DNA of 64,000 nucleotides from contig JAJEKV010000005.1 of the NCBI GenBank assembly GCA_021234155.1, forward strand, positions 6,183,216-6,247,215, read 5' to 3'. The translations under genes and the position numbers were made by a program. Source of the stretch: Isoetes taiwanensis. Lineage: Eukaryota > Streptophyta > Lycopodiopsida > Isoetales > Isoetaceae. Below are positions 1 to 11,797 of this stretch, piece by piece. Position 1 is the first letter of the stretch; each line of letters starts with the position of its first letter. The notes under the pieces are model-generated. The model saw only the letters and a list, made by a program, of their open reading frames with translations, made no database searches and was not told the DNA's origin.

Positions 1-133
1 CCACGGTATCCAGGAGACATGAGTTTACTACTGATTTTGGATTTACTCTTTAGAAGATGGCCATTGTTTAAGGTGTAGAAGGAGGCTAGTGCTAATTTTA
101 GTTTTTGGTAAAATAACTCCATAGTCAATAACC

Positions 134-650
134 AGGGTCCCATGATGGCTAATGGCTGATCGGTCTCCATGGAGGTTAAAAACTCTATACTTATCTATCT
201 TATGATTGTTTATGTGAATGGGCAGACCCAAGAAAGCAATGTTGATAGAAAGCAATGTTAATAGAGAACAATGTTATTGTCGTGTTGTGCCTGCCAGTAA
301 TAGATGTGAAAAATGCTCTTCCTATTCTTTGCTTACAAGCTAGTTGATCTTCACTATAGTCGATCTTCACTAGATGTGACAGATGTGAAAAAAGCTCCTT
401 CTATTCTTTGATTAAGGTCCACTAGCATTATAAGAACTTATCTTGCAAGTTATTTCTTGTCACATTTCCAGCTCCAACCATTGCAAGTTTGCAAAACATA
501 TTGATTTTGAATTCTTATTCGTCGTGACCTTTCTATGACCAATTCGTAAAACCTATTGATTGTTGGTGCTTGCTAGCAGAAATATGCTTGCTGTATCCTT
601 TGCTTGGTTCCCATAGGCCAGTTGGTCTATGCGGACGATACGAATCAGGT
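134..650 (+). repeat. Two LINE 3'-tail remnants
   Basis: Short stretches at about 134-185 and 596-650 resemble the last 60 bp of the LINE copies at 1220-1271 and 28840-28885: a GGTCCCAT / TTCCCATAGGCC core, then GGTCTCC or GGTCTA and a GGA(C)GATA-like end. They carry no coding sequence and are diverged. A short direct duplication (AGATGTGAAAAA...CTATTCTTTG, about 303-333 and 376-410) lies between them. Otherwise I see no gene in 1-800. Confidence 0.4.
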
Positions 651-804
651 AGTAGTCCCTTATTATATCCTTGAGGCGGGGTAATATCGTTGAGTTTTTG
701 GCCAATTTCAAAGGGATAATATTTTAAATTCAACAACACCAAACAAAGTTAGGTTTACACTTTCCATCTCATTATATTGGCTCACTAATATATTGGTCAA
801 AGTA

Positions 805-1271
805 CTCTTATCCATGAAGAAGCGCAGACTTACAGCTTCCATTCACATGTGTGCGCATCATCTCTGCATTGAGACACGACGATGGACTCGGGAAGCACGG
901 GAGGATAGGCTTTGTCAGTGTTGCCATCAGGGCGCCATTGAAGATGAATGTCATGCCCTTCAGATCTGCCAGTGTTTACCTATATCCGGGCGCCGTATGT
1001 TCGATTAGTTGTGCCTGACCAACCGCTGCATGAGTTATTGAATACGGCCTCCGTGGACTTGTTGGGGTCATACCTTGTTGTGTCCTCCGGGGCAGTACTG
1101 AATTGTCCTATACAACTGTATAGTGTATCAGCATACTTATTATTGCTAAGGTTTTTCCCTCGAAAACCCTTCGGGGCGGGGTTTTTTTTTTAATCTTGAC
1201 AGTAATACACTTGCTCTCTTGTTGTTTGGGTTCCATAGGCCAATTGATCTCCGTGGACGATAAAAAATCTA
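805..1271 (+). pseudogene. 5'-truncated LINE, end of RT ORF and 3' tail (copy A)
   Basis: The frame from about 814 reads MKKRRLTASIHMCAHHLC and continues to RLCQCCHQGAIEDECHALQI, the cysteine/histidine zinc-binding region found near the C-terminus of plant LINE reverse-transcriptase ORFs (zf-RVT type). It matches copy C at 28399-28715 almost residue for residue, then shifts frame around 960 and loses about 28 bp relative to copy C near 1075. The 3' UTR has the stem-loop with CCTCGAAAACCCTTCGGGG (about 1150-1180) and the terminal GGTCTCCGTGGACGATAAAA block. The simple-repeat tail that should follow is found at 11735-11786, displaced by the insertion starting at 1272. Dead, 5'-truncated copy. 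Confidence 0.8.
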
Positions 1272-1365
1272 GGGAAAAACTACAAAATACGCTTATGTTT
1301 GGACGAATTTCACGACATAGCCCTGAGTTTTCATAAATTTTTGTAATGCCCTTGGTCAACGTATC

Positions 1366-1944
1366 TATAGGATATGTTCATGTTATCATTATGGTGGTGT
1401 GATTCAAAGATGCCCCGACTCAGACGAATTGCTCATGCAGGTTGACAAAGTAGTGAAGAAGTAATGGTGCCAATTTATTTGATTAAGACCTTAATGTTAT
1501 TTGAAAGGTTAAATCAAGTGAAGGTAAAATACCTTATGGATAATACGTCTAAAAGAGGGAAAAGTTTTCAAATGGGAAACTTACTAGTTCAAGCCTGTAT
1601 GTGATCGATCGGCACGCCTAAGCGGCCGGAATCGATCTGTAAATACATGAAGAAGGATTTAATGGTGTGTGTGATTGAATGCAGGGGAGTGGACGGAGTT
1701 ATTCCAGCCGAAATGTTATGTGCTTGGGCTCTCGGAGATATGTGAATAGCTTGCTACAGTATTTACCTTAATAGCATTGCTACAAAGGTTTTACTGTAGC
1801 AACTCAATGGTCAATTAGAAGGTTTTGTTCATGCATAGTAAGAGTTGAAATATTGCACGATTGAATTGAGCATTGTAGCACAAGGGGTTTAATTGTTTTC
1901 TTTGAATTGCCTAGACCAAATAATATATAGCATTGATTTCTTCA
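1366..1944 (+). repeat. 5' LTR of Ty1-copia element 1
   Basis: 579-bp direct repeat of 6351-6896 plus 10911-10964. It starts TATAGGATATG where the 3' copy starts TGTAGGATATG, so the canonical TG has become TA, and it ends TTCTTCA. It is flanked on the left by the TSD GTATC (1361-1365). Differences from the 3' LTR seen by eye: about five substitutions and a 12-bp indel near 1522, implying a recent insertion. Confidence 0.92.
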
Positions 1945-1958
1945 TTGGTATCAGAGCC
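1945..1958 (+). promoter_or_regulatory. Primer-binding site (initiator tRNA-Met type)
   Basis: TTGGTATCAGAGCC lies directly after the 5' LTR. This is the usual plant copia PBS, complementary to the 3' end of initiator methionine tRNA, and it fixes the LTR end at 1944. Confidence 0.9.
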
Positions 1959-1966
1959 TGGTAATC

Positions 1967-4900
1967 ATGGCAAGCCGGTTTGGTGCTAATCTACTTAATG
2001 CTATAGAAGTCTTTAAAGGGGAGAGTGGCTTCCAGATCTGGAAGCAAAGTATTAGAGAGGTGTTGGAATTTGAGAAATTGTGGTACTTGGTTGAGCCAAG
2101 CACAAGCAGACGTCCTACAGGTACTAATGTGGTTTTAGTAACAGCTAGTACAAGTGCAGCAGCTAGTTCCAGCTCGAGTGGAGAGAGTTCAGTAGCTGGT
2201 GAAGGTGCAGGAGGCACTGAAGGAGGTGATAATACTGCACAAGTTTTGACAGCAACTAGCACATGAGTGGATGAGCAGCTCAAAATTATGGAAGCCCAAG
2301 CAATCATTTGCTGCAAGGTTGGTTCAGTAATTAAGCTGAAATTGAGAGGTCTAAGTCCTAGGGAGATGTGGCAATACATGATTAATAATTATGAAGCTAA
2401 AACTTCTTCTCAAATAGATGTTTTAGAAAAGCAGTTAAGGAAGTTGAAGCTATATGATAGGGAGAACATAACTGAATTTCTAGAGAAATTTGATTCAATA
2501 ATAGCAGACCTGGAAGGGGCTGGTGTTATTTTGAATGAGCAGTACCAACTGTTAGCCATTTCCAGAGCAGTTGCTCATAATGCTTATCTGGCTACTTTGG
2601 TTAGAAACATTGCGAAGACAAAGGAACATGCTATTCAAATCATAAGGACAGAATTTGAGCAAAAACAAGTAGGACAGGATGATGATGAGCAGAACACTGA
2701 AGTGTTGTATGCTGGTAAATATAAGGGAAAGAAAAGCAATTATAATAATGATAAGGAACGGATTGGGCCATGCTACAACTGCAACAATTATGGACATTTG
2801 AAGGCTGACTGTCCTAAAGTGAAAAGAGAGACAATTTGCTATAACTGTGAAGGAAAAGGCCACATTGCATCAAACTGTTCAAGCCCTAAGGGTCAGAACA
2901 GTAAAGGAAGGGGCAGAGGTAAAAGAGGAGGATTTGCTGCCAGGGGAAGAGGTGCATCTAAGACCAATCCATCTTTGAACCTAGCTCAGGAGACACAAGG
3001 GGAAGAGGATGAACAAAACGAAGATGTTGAGGTAAAACACCCTAAACTGTGTCACTTATCAAATGATGCAAATGACCATGATATGTTGATTTTAGATTCA
3101 GGAGCTGAGAGGACAGTAACTTCATCTACACAGTTGCTCAAGAATTGCAAAGGAGTCAAAGGGGGACACGTGCAATTGGGAAATGGAGTGCTACAAGAAA
3201 TAAAGGATGTAGGGATGTTAGAACTTTTTGATTTAGAGGGGAGAGCAGTTAAATTAGGAGAAGTGCTTTGTGTGCCAGGACTGGTCAGAAATTTGATTTC
3301 AGTATGTCAATTGGTAGATCTCGGCTACCAAGTTTTGTTTGAAAAATTGCAATGTAAGGTGTTTCAAGATAATAAATTAAAGTTTGTTGGCAAGAGAGTG
3401 GGAAATTTATTTGGGCTTAATTCTGATCACTTTGTTCAAAGTGTAAATCTGGTAACTTGCTCGGATTTAAAATTGTGGCATGAACGGATGTGTCATGTGA
3501 ACTCAAAGACTATTGAGCTGTTAATTAAAAAGGGACGTATCCAGGCATCAGAAATTAAAAATGAAAACTTTAAGTGTGCAGGATGTATTCTGGGCAAACA
3601 TACAAGACTTCCCTTCAAAAAATCTTCTAAAAGAGCAAAAGGTGTGTTAGATCTCATTCATTCTGATCTATGCGGACCATTGAACGTGAGAAGTCTTGCA
3701 GGGAAAAAATATTTTATAACATTTGTAGATGATTACAGTAGAATGGCAAGGTATTTTGTCTAAATACCAAGGATCAGGCTTTGCAAGCTTTTAAGATATT
3801 TGTAAATGAAGTGGAATTGGAAACTGGAAGGAGAGTTAGGTGCTTAAGAACAGATAGAGGAGGGGAATTTTTGTCACATGAGTTTAAGCACTACTGCAAT
3901 GAACTTGGCATCAAAAGACAGTTGACCTGTCGGTTCTCTCCACAACAAAATGGAGTTGCAGAGAGAAGGAATAGAACCATACTTAATGCAGTCAGGAGTA
4001 TGCTTAAGTATTCAGGTTTGCCCAACTTTCTCTGGGAAGAGGCTGTTAGGGCAGCAGTGTTTATGCAAAATTTACTGCCCTCCATAAGCATTAACGGACA
4101 AATTCCATTGACTCTCTGGTGTTCAAAGACTCCTGACTACACAAGGCTTAAAGCCTATGGCTGTTTGGCATATGCCCATGTACCCGAGGAGCTCAGGAAG
4201 AAATTGGATGATCGAGCATACATCACTTACATGGTAGGGTATGATTTACAATCTAAAGCTTATAGGTTGTATGATCCAAGCAAAAGGAGAATTATAATAA
4301 GTAGAAATGTATTATTTGACGAGGAACAATTTTATAAAGTGCTGCCAAGGATTAACAGTCCTGCAGACATATCCGAAGGTGAAAGTAACAAAAAGGTACA
4401 TTTCAAAAAGGATCGGGCTGAACCTGTTATGCTGACAGATATAGATGATGAAGAAGATGTAAGAGTTGAGCAAGTAGGGCCTGATATTGATGCAAGTATA
4501 CAGCAAGAAGATCTAGAGAAGGAAGTAAGTATCGATCATATATTACCTAATACTAATAGTGACTCTGAAAGTGTGTAGCAAGAAGAACCAGCTCAACAAC
4601 AGGTCCACAAACAGATGGGTCCTACTAGGAGAAAGAAAAGATCCGAAGCTCAAATTATTAAAGACGAAGGAGTAGCTAATTATGAAAGATTTGGAAGGGA
4701 TGAACTAGGCAAGAGCACAAGGCTTAAAGAGAATAAAGGTGAGATCCTCGGCTTGTTTGAAATACTAATGCACCTAGATGTTTCAGTGCCAAAAACATTT
4801 GAAGAGGCACTTGTCTCAACTAATAGTAAAGAATGGTGGAATGCAATGGAAGGGGAAATGAATTCATTCAACAGAACAGGTACATATGAGGTGGTAGATG

Positions 4901-6355
4901 CACCAAATGGCAGAAATATTGTAGGCTGTAAATGGTTGTATAAGTTAAAAACTGAGGCAGATGGTAAAACACCAAAATTTAAAGCTCGATTGGTGGCTCA
5001 AGGTTTCTCACAGAAATACGGGCAGGACTATGAAGAAACTTTTTCACCTCTGGTAAAAATGAATAGCATAAGGATGCTTTTGGCTATTGCTAATGCATCA
5101 AATTTAGAGATACACCACATGGATGTAAACACTGCATTTTTAAATGCAAAGCTTGAAGAGGATATTTACATGAGGCAGCCAAAAGGTTTTGAGACAGGAA
5201 CAGGAAAGGTCTGGAAGCTAAAAAGGGCTGTGTACGGTCTTAAGCAGTCTCCAAGGGAGTGGTACAAGTGCATAGACTCCTATCTCAGAGAACAAGGCTT
5301 TGATAAATTTCAAAATGATGGCAATCTGTATAAATATAAAGCTGGAGAGGAATGGTGTATAATTGCCCTTTATGTTGATGATAATTTGATGGTCTCAAAT
5401 GGTGTTAAGGCATTGGATCATTGCAAAAAAGTTCTGAATAACAAGTTCAAAATGTCAGACTTGGGTGAACTAAGGAAATTTCTGGGAATCACATAGGAAC
5501 AGATTTAGTAAAACTCTGACACTCACCCAAAGAAGCCAAATTGAAGGGATGCTTAAATAATTCAATATGGAAGGTTGTAATGTCTCAAAGACTCCTATTG
5601 TGCCTGGCAGTAAGATATCAGCCAGCATGAGCCCTAAGACTGAAAAGGAAAGAGAAGAAATGAAAGACATACCTTACATGTCTCTAATAGGATGTTTATC
5701 CTATGTTGCAAACTGCACACGCCCTGACATAGCATTTGCTGTGAATATGTTAAGCAGATACAATAGTGATCCAGGAAGGGATCACTGGATAGCTGCAAAA
5801 AGGGTTCTAAGATACCTTAAGGGAACAATGGATGATGGAATAACCTATTGTACAGGAAACATGCAATTACAAGCTTATTGTGATGCAGACTGGGGAGGGG
5901 ATCTTGACACACGTAAATCCACATCTGGTTATTTAATTTTCTTAGGAGGAGCTCCTGTTGCTTGGAAATGCAAAAAGCAAAGTGCTATTGCCATGTCTAG
6001 TGCTGAAGCAGAATATGCTTCAGCTGCTTTAACCACTAAGGAGTTAGTATGGGAGAGAAGGCTGATGTATGAGTTTGGCTACAACCAGTTGAAGGCCACT
6101 GAACTATTTTGTGACAGCACTAGCTGTATTGCAATGACCAAAGATCCCATCCTACATGAGAGGACGAAGCATATAGAGCTAGAGCTTCACTTCATCAGGG
6201 AATTTGTGAAGAAAGATGGAGTCAAACTAGTCTATGTGAATACCTCAAAGCAGCTAGCAGATATTCTAACAAAAGCTTTATCTGAAGGCAGATTTACAGA
6301 ATTGAAAATTAAGATTCAGTGCAAAGGAGATGATAACATGAAAGGGGAAATGTAG
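1967..6355 (+). pseudogene. Ty1-copia gag-pol polyprotein, broken by three stops and two frameshifts
   Basis: Single long reading frame of a copia retrotransposon in gag-PR-INT-RT-RH order. Gag starts MASRFGANLLNAIEVFKG (1967). Two CCHC knuckles, CYNCNNYGHLKADC (about 2770) and CYNCEGKGHIASNC (about 2837), precede the protease LDSGAE (about 3092). The integrase shows WHERMCHVN, CAGC, HSDLCGPL, FVDDYSR and GVAERRNRT. The reverse transcriptase shows DVNTAFLNA (about 5122), VYGLKQSP and YVDD (5371-5382). RNase H shows YCDADW (5876), AEAEYAS and DILTKAL. Breaks: in-frame TGA 2264-2266, frameshift near 3750-3765, TAG 4576-4578, frameshift near 5480-5520, TAA 5558-5560. The LTRs are nearly identical, so the breaks are recent. 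It cannot make a full polyprotein as read here. Confidence 0.93.
6341..6350 (+). promoter_or_regulatory. Polypurine tract of copia element 1
   Basis: AAAGGGGAAA sits immediately before the 3' LTR start TGTAGG and would prime plus-strand DNA synthesis. It overlaps the last codons of pol; the stop TAG (6353-6355) lies inside the LTR. Confidence 0.85.
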
Positions 6356-6896
6356 GATATGTTCATGTTATCATTATGGTGGTGTGATTCAGAGATGCCC
6401 TGACTCAGACGAATTGCTCATGCAGGTTGACAAAGTAGTGAAGAAGTAATGGTGCCAATTTATTTGGTTAAGACCTTAATGTTATTTGAAAGGTTAAATC
6501 AAGTGAAGGTGAACCTTAAGGTAAAATACCTTATGGATAATACGTCTAAAAGAGGGAAAAGTTTTCAAATGGGAAACTTACTAGTTCAAGCCTGTATGTG
6601 ATCGATCGGCACGCCTAAGCGGCCGGAATCGATCTGTAAATACATGAAGAAGGATTTAATGGTGTGTGTGATTGAATGCAGGGGAGTGGACGGAGTTATT
6701 CCAGCCGAAATGTTATGTGCTTGGGCTCTCGGAGATATGTGAATAGCTTGCTACAGTATTTACCTTAATAACATTGCTACAAAGGTTTTACTGTAGCAAC
6801 TCAATGGTCAATTAGAAGGTTTTGTTCATGCATAGTAAGAGTTGAAATATTGCACGATTGAATTGAGCATTGTAGCACAAGGGGTTTAATTGTTTT
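6351..6896 (+). repeat. 3' LTR of copia element 1, first part
   Basis: Collinear with 1366-1898 of the 5' LTR up to GGGGTTTAATTGTTTT, where it stops abruptly in a run of 22 T (6893-6914). The remaining 54 bp of the LTR reappear at 10911-10964, so the LTR has been split by a later insertion rather than deleted. It contains the 12-bp segment GAACCTTAAGGT (about 6511) that is absent from the 5' LTR. Confidence 0.9.
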
Positions 6897-9682
6897 TTTT
6901 TTTTTTTTTTTTTTGTTATTGACACACCTTGGTCATTGGCCACAGTGCTATTGCTTGTTATGGCTTTCACAGGAACTAGCAACTGTTACTATACAAAAGA
7001 AGTTTAAACTAGGCCTATGCGTACAAGAGCATAGACAAAACTACATTTGTACACCTTATTCATCTCGTAGGGACTGAATATAAGTACTATGATTGTTTTC
7101 ACTAACAATTGGACAGGTGATGCTTCTTAATTTGCTGGACTAACAGTAAGCATCCTAGAGACAGCCTAATGGGATGTGCATATAACGTATTGAATATCGA
7201 ACACCTGAGATGACATCTATGGGAATCCGCAATGCAAATAAGGCAATGTATTTCAATGTTGCATCTATTGGACAAGTTATAAGGTATGTTATTTACTCCA
7301 ATGTTTTAGTTGGTAAAAGATTCCATTTGCGATTATTATACCAAAGCTAGAACCATTTGTTTAGGGGGAGTGGTTTCCTTAAAAGCAATTCCATATCTTC
7401 GTAGATTTTAGGATAACCTTTTTGCGTAAGGCTCCAATCACTTTAAAAATTTCTATGCATGGAAGCTTGCATGTTAGGCACATGTCACTTCACCTTTTTC
7501 CTAAAGTGCATGATACCTTCGTATCTTGTTGCTCTATTGGGCCACATTCGGATTACAATGTGGACAAGCAAAAATTAATTGCATATATATCGAAAGGGCA
7601 ATGTGTGCCCTAGACTATTCGCTTCCATTTTTAGCCCTAAAGTATGGCGGATGAAGACAGCCATCCTCTGTAAACAATTCTCAGTTTTCTGCAAGCGATC
7701 AGATGGTCTACAAATTTGCATTGCCCATTGCTATTTCGGCTCCTTGGAAGCAGGTGGAAGGATTCCTTTGAAGATGTTTTTCACCTTAAACACAAGCTTC
7801 AGGCGGCTACATATAATACTCTGCTGGGTTTGATAGCAATGGAATTTCGACTGTGCATTTGCAAGAGTTTAGTTGAAGAATGTAAATATTCAGCAAATGG
7901 CACATCCAAGTGAAGGGGGTTCAAAACCCAAAATAATTTACAAATTACTTCGGAACGGTTTACAAGATCAACGACATGCTCCATAAAGGTCAGCATATTT
8001 GTTCTTAAAATGTTGGTTTCTTTAAGAAGTTATTCAAGTTTATCTCGAACAGAAAGTTCTGATTTATCTCAACGACCAAGGTTCTATCATTTAAACTTGA
8101 AATGCTACTCCTATCACTTCTAGAATAGAAGATATCTTGGAATATGTCATTTATCTTAAGTGGTAGCATCAACTTTACATGAAGTGCACTATTTTGCATG
8201 CATTGCAATGGGCTGATTTTGTTCAACATAAAGTTGCATTACATTATACGTGTTATCATGGAAAACATTCGTCTACATTGTTGCTGCTGATGTGATATGC
8301 AGAACCATACTAGACAATGGGTTGTTGAAATAAATGTCTACATTGTTGCTGCTGATGTGATATGCAGAACCATACTAGATAGTATATTGTTGATGCATGT
8401 TATTGTAATTACTTGCTGAATTCCATGTCGACATGTTTAAATCTCTTGGTTGTAGCATTAAAGGTTGTTGCAGATTGAACATGATCTGGAAATCGAGTTT
8501 GAAATTGATTGAGTTCCTAACATAGTTGCATTGTGCAAAACTATATTTTATAAATGTGTTTCATTTGTTGCTTTCACATGGTGGTCTGGGAGGCCACTTA
8601 TTCCAATCTGTTGGGAACTTAAGATTCATTCGCATTGCGTTTGGATAATCTGAACGTTTGAATATGGCTGTTATTAGTGTTCATTTTATGAATAAGAGCA
8701 CGGTGATGGGTGATAAACCGTGGTGTTCCATAGCTTACCTGACGGCCCTCTCATTGTTACCCTTTTCAGGCTAACATTTGTCTGGTTGGCTGCAGGTAAC
8801 CGGGACTCCACCTCCTTGTTTTTGTTCGTTTAGGATGGTGTTACAACTTTTAGTTGTTATCATAATTTTCAGAATCCAGATAAGTTATCTGAACTCTATA
8901 ATCTCATATGTCCTTCAAGCAGAACAAGAAGGAATTTTATTCTAGGATATGCTGTCTTAATGCATGTTCTGTTTTAGTGCAGGACAACATTCATTCAACT
9001 CTATTCATGGCTATATATTTAATAAGGCAAAGACGATACGAGATTTACTCAAGAGATCATCCGATTGGCTTGATGGGCCAACTTTTAAATGCAATGATGC
9101 TTTTTGGCTATAAATGAGGTGTTTCTGTTTTGTATCATCTTATGAGGTCTTTTCGTAAAACAAAGTAAGTACTTTATGAGAATAAATACACATGACTTTT
9201 ACCCACCTAGTATAACAGATCAGCAAGTTTACGTTCGCTGCATTATCTTGGGTAATTTGTTAAACTTTGACATTATGAAAACTGTACTTTACGTTTGAGA
9301 AAATGAAATCATACTTGTACCCATCCATTTATTTGATGAAAAGAGATTAATGTGCTTTACTTTTGAGACAATGAAATTGTTCCTTTACCCACCCATTTAT
9401 TTGACGAAAATAGAATATACATGTTTATTTATCCATGTCTATGGGCCACTCATTTTTAAGTTAACATATTGCATTTTGTACATGGTTTATGGATATAAAC
9501 TTGTTTTGGTAAATGTCTCTTTGATTATAAGGATAAAGGATCGTTAATTATTGATTATTAACTTGTGATCAAGTCTTGGCCTAAAAGGAAAGAAGCACCT
9601 ATTTTCTTTTAGGACTGCTTATTGGTCTTTAAGTTCCTAAGTCTACTTAGGAATGGTAAGATAAAAGTCCTTACGGTCTTGA

Positions 9683-9718
<36 letters not shown>

Positions 9719-10879
9719 AAGGCAAGATATTTTAATTTATAATAAATATGGTATACAACCTTATTTATAAGCCTCTTGAAGGCTAGATGGAAAAAATTTG
9801 CACCACACCCAAAAAACAGGTGAGAGTGAGGCACTGACTAACTTAGTACTAAAATTAAAGTAGCTCTATATCTTCTTTGCCTCATCTGATACTATTAGCG
9901 GACTCACGTCCAGCCTTCTTCTCAGCATGCAGCAAATACTAAAGGAGCAAGTCTCCATCATTTCCACCCATTAGCTGTGCCTCACTCCTCCCTGCAGTTC
10001 GGGTGTCAAAAATCCCTTATGGATTGAATAGAATTAAGCCCTGAACAGCCTAGATTAGGAGCTAAACCAGATGCATGTTCTTCCAATTCAAATGAAAACC
10101 GAAGGACCGTATCAGAGCTGAGGCCATCTGAAGCTCCTACTCCGAAATATGCAAGCACAAAAAGAGTTGAGGTAGCAAACTTCATCCCGCGCGCTAACTT
10201 GGACCTGGACTACCATCCTCTATAGAAGTACTAGAAGAGGCCACGCACTCTGTCTTCCTACTATGAAGGATTCTCACAGGGCCTGCCCTAAAGGGTGGTC
10301 TGCTTGCTCCTCTGCACCTCTCCTGTCCCAGCATAAGCCCCAAAATCCAGATACCAAATCCTCTTTCTTCATTCCAACTGCGTAAACGTGAACCTGCTTG
10401 TAGAACCGTCTCTTCCCCTTACTGGGACAGGGGGCGGCTGACAGTAAGGAAGATCAACACCCTATATGGATTCAGGCATAAAGGGCAGACTGTTATATCC
10501 GCCACATTTGCCTAAGATGCACAAGGATGCAGACCTCTAGCTGTAAAACGCCTACTGCTAGCGTAGACTGTAACCTCAAAACACAGAAATGAAAGTGGAA
10601 GCTCGGTTTCTTCTTTTGTCATGATCCATCACAGAAAACCCAGCAATGAAGCAGCGGCAATACCCATCACCAAAACCTCTTGCAATGGCTCAAGATAATA
10701 CAAAAACAGAACAGCTCTTCCCTACCATTTCTGGAAATGACGTAACAGCAGCAGCTGTGCGCTGCTCTTCCAGCTCCGACCGACCTCTTCTGATGTCTGC
10801 ACTGCTCGGGCGGCGGCCACCGCCGCCCTACAACCTAACCCTAAGCGCCATCCGCTTTCTTCCCTATCCACTGCCAGGT
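6893..10879 (-). mobile_element. Poly-T-headed retroposed DNA inserted in the copia 3' LTR
   Basis: About 4 kb separates the two halves of the 3' LTR. It begins with 22 T on the plus strand, which is the poly-A tail of a minus-strand transcript, and ends near 10879. The target motif AATTGTTTTCTTTG is present on the right as 10880-10893 and again at 10911-10924, consistent with a long target duplication of LINE-type priming. A second run of 31 T at 9687-9717 suggests either a nested second retroposed copy (9687-10879) or an internal A-rich stretch. No ORF in the minus direction resembles a known protein; the right end is GC-rich and looks like a transcript 5' region. A 44-bp duplication lies at 8271-8314 / 8336-8380. 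Confidence 0.6.
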
Positions 10880-10910
10880 AATTGTTTTCTTTGGTCTAGG
10901 CAATTCAAAG
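10880..10910. other. Inverted target-site filler at a retroposition junction
   Basis: AATTGTTTTCTTTG (10880-10893) is followed by GGTCTAGGCAATTCAAAG (10893-10910), the exact reverse complement of CTTTGAATTGCCTAGACC found just downstream at 10920-10937 in the LTR. The junction therefore contains a copy of the target plus a short inverted copy of it, as expected from template switching at the end of target-primed reverse transcription. Confidence 0.7.
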
Positions 10911-10964
10911 AATTGTTTTCTTTGAATTGCCTAGACCAAATAATATATAGCATTGATTTCTTCA
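10911..10964 (+). repeat. 3' LTR of copia element 1, last part, followed by TSD
   Basis: Identical to the last 54 bp of the 5' LTR (CTTTGAATTGCCTAGACC ... GATTTCTTCA). It is followed at 10965-10969 by GTATC, the same five bases that precede the 5' LTR at 1361-1365. This closes the copia element and shows that its true right end lies 4 kb beyond the apparent one. Confidence 0.92.
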
Positions 10965-11734
10965 GTATCTGGCCCTGTATATCATCAAATGCCCTTGTGT
11001 TTTATCTATTTCATACAAAGCCCTTCTAAATGGATGTGCTTTTTCGAATAACAGCAGCAACAATTAGTTTTTGTCATCGATTCTGCCATCAACGAAGTTT
11101 TACCACAACAATTCTCCCATCAGCAATTTGCAAAGAGACTTTTAATAATTCCATCAATAATTTTCACATAAAATTGCTAGCAGGGATTCTGCAAGTGATT
11201 TTTGGGGCAAGGATTTAACATCGGCAGTTTTCGTTTTTGAATAGAAAACAGAGCAGAGATTAGACGTTCTAACTTGATGGAATCACAGTGAAAAATCTAA
11301 TTCGACCTGATATGCTTGAATGGCTTGAATTCGCTCTTCACTGCCATATAGATATGAATATCTTTGAATACATTGATCTTGCATTTTTTCAAAGGCATTT
11401 GCCAAAGCAAAACTAAATGCGAATCCACCTCCTTCAAAATCCATATAATAAGACTATCTAATATTCTGATCATGGCTCTCAGATTTGATGGTCATATTAG
11501 GAGAGAACCCTAATCAGATTATCAGGATAAAAACTGTATCATCTCTCGTATTTGGTAAATTGTGTAGAATCTTAAGGGCATTTGAGTAATTAAGGTACAT
11601 CTTAAGGGCATTTGAACAATTTTTAATAAGACAAAATACTAAATACGTTGACCAAGGGCATTACAAAAATTCATGTAAACTTAGGGGTATGCCATGAAAT
11701 TTGTCAAACGTAAGGGTATTTTGTAGTTTTTCCC

Positions 11735-11786
11735 AAAAATATTCTATTCTATTCTATTCTATTCTATTCTATTCTATTCTATTCTT
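11735..11786 (+). repeat. ATTCT microsatellite: displaced tail of LINE copy A
   Basis: AAAAAT followed by nine ATTCT repeats. LINE copy C ends in the same way (TAAAAATCT then ATTCT repeats, 28878-28902), and LINE copy A stops at AAAAATCTA (1271) exactly where the Mutator-like element begins. I read this microsatellite as the 3' end of LINE copy A, moved 10.4 kb away by nested insertions. Confidence 0.65.
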
Positions 11787-11797
11787 ATCAAGGTCTT

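Larger units (their letters stand above)
1272..11734. mobile_element. Mutator-like inverted-repeat (MITE-like) element, split by a copia element
   Basis: The left end GGGAAAAACTACAAAATACG (1272) and the right end, its reverse complement (CAAAATAC... read inward from 11734), are inverted copies that stay similar for about 95 bp, including a shared TGCCCTTGGTCAACGTAT. GGGAAAA ends are typical of Mutator-like elements. The nine bases outside each end are AAAAATCTA (1263-1271) and AAAAATATT (11735-11743), a plausible imperfect 9-bp target duplication inside the LINE tail. Without the nested copia the element is only about 860 bp (1272-1365 plus 10965-11734). Its interior has no credible ORF. A 17-bp unit ATCTTAAGGGCATTTGA occurs twice at about 11567-11615. 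Confidence 0.65.

Noticed and set aside
10646-11029. 127-codon plus-strand ORF spanning the right end of the retroposed insert
   Set aside because: It crosses the insertion junction into the copia LTR and runs antisense to the inferred transcript; no family resemblance.
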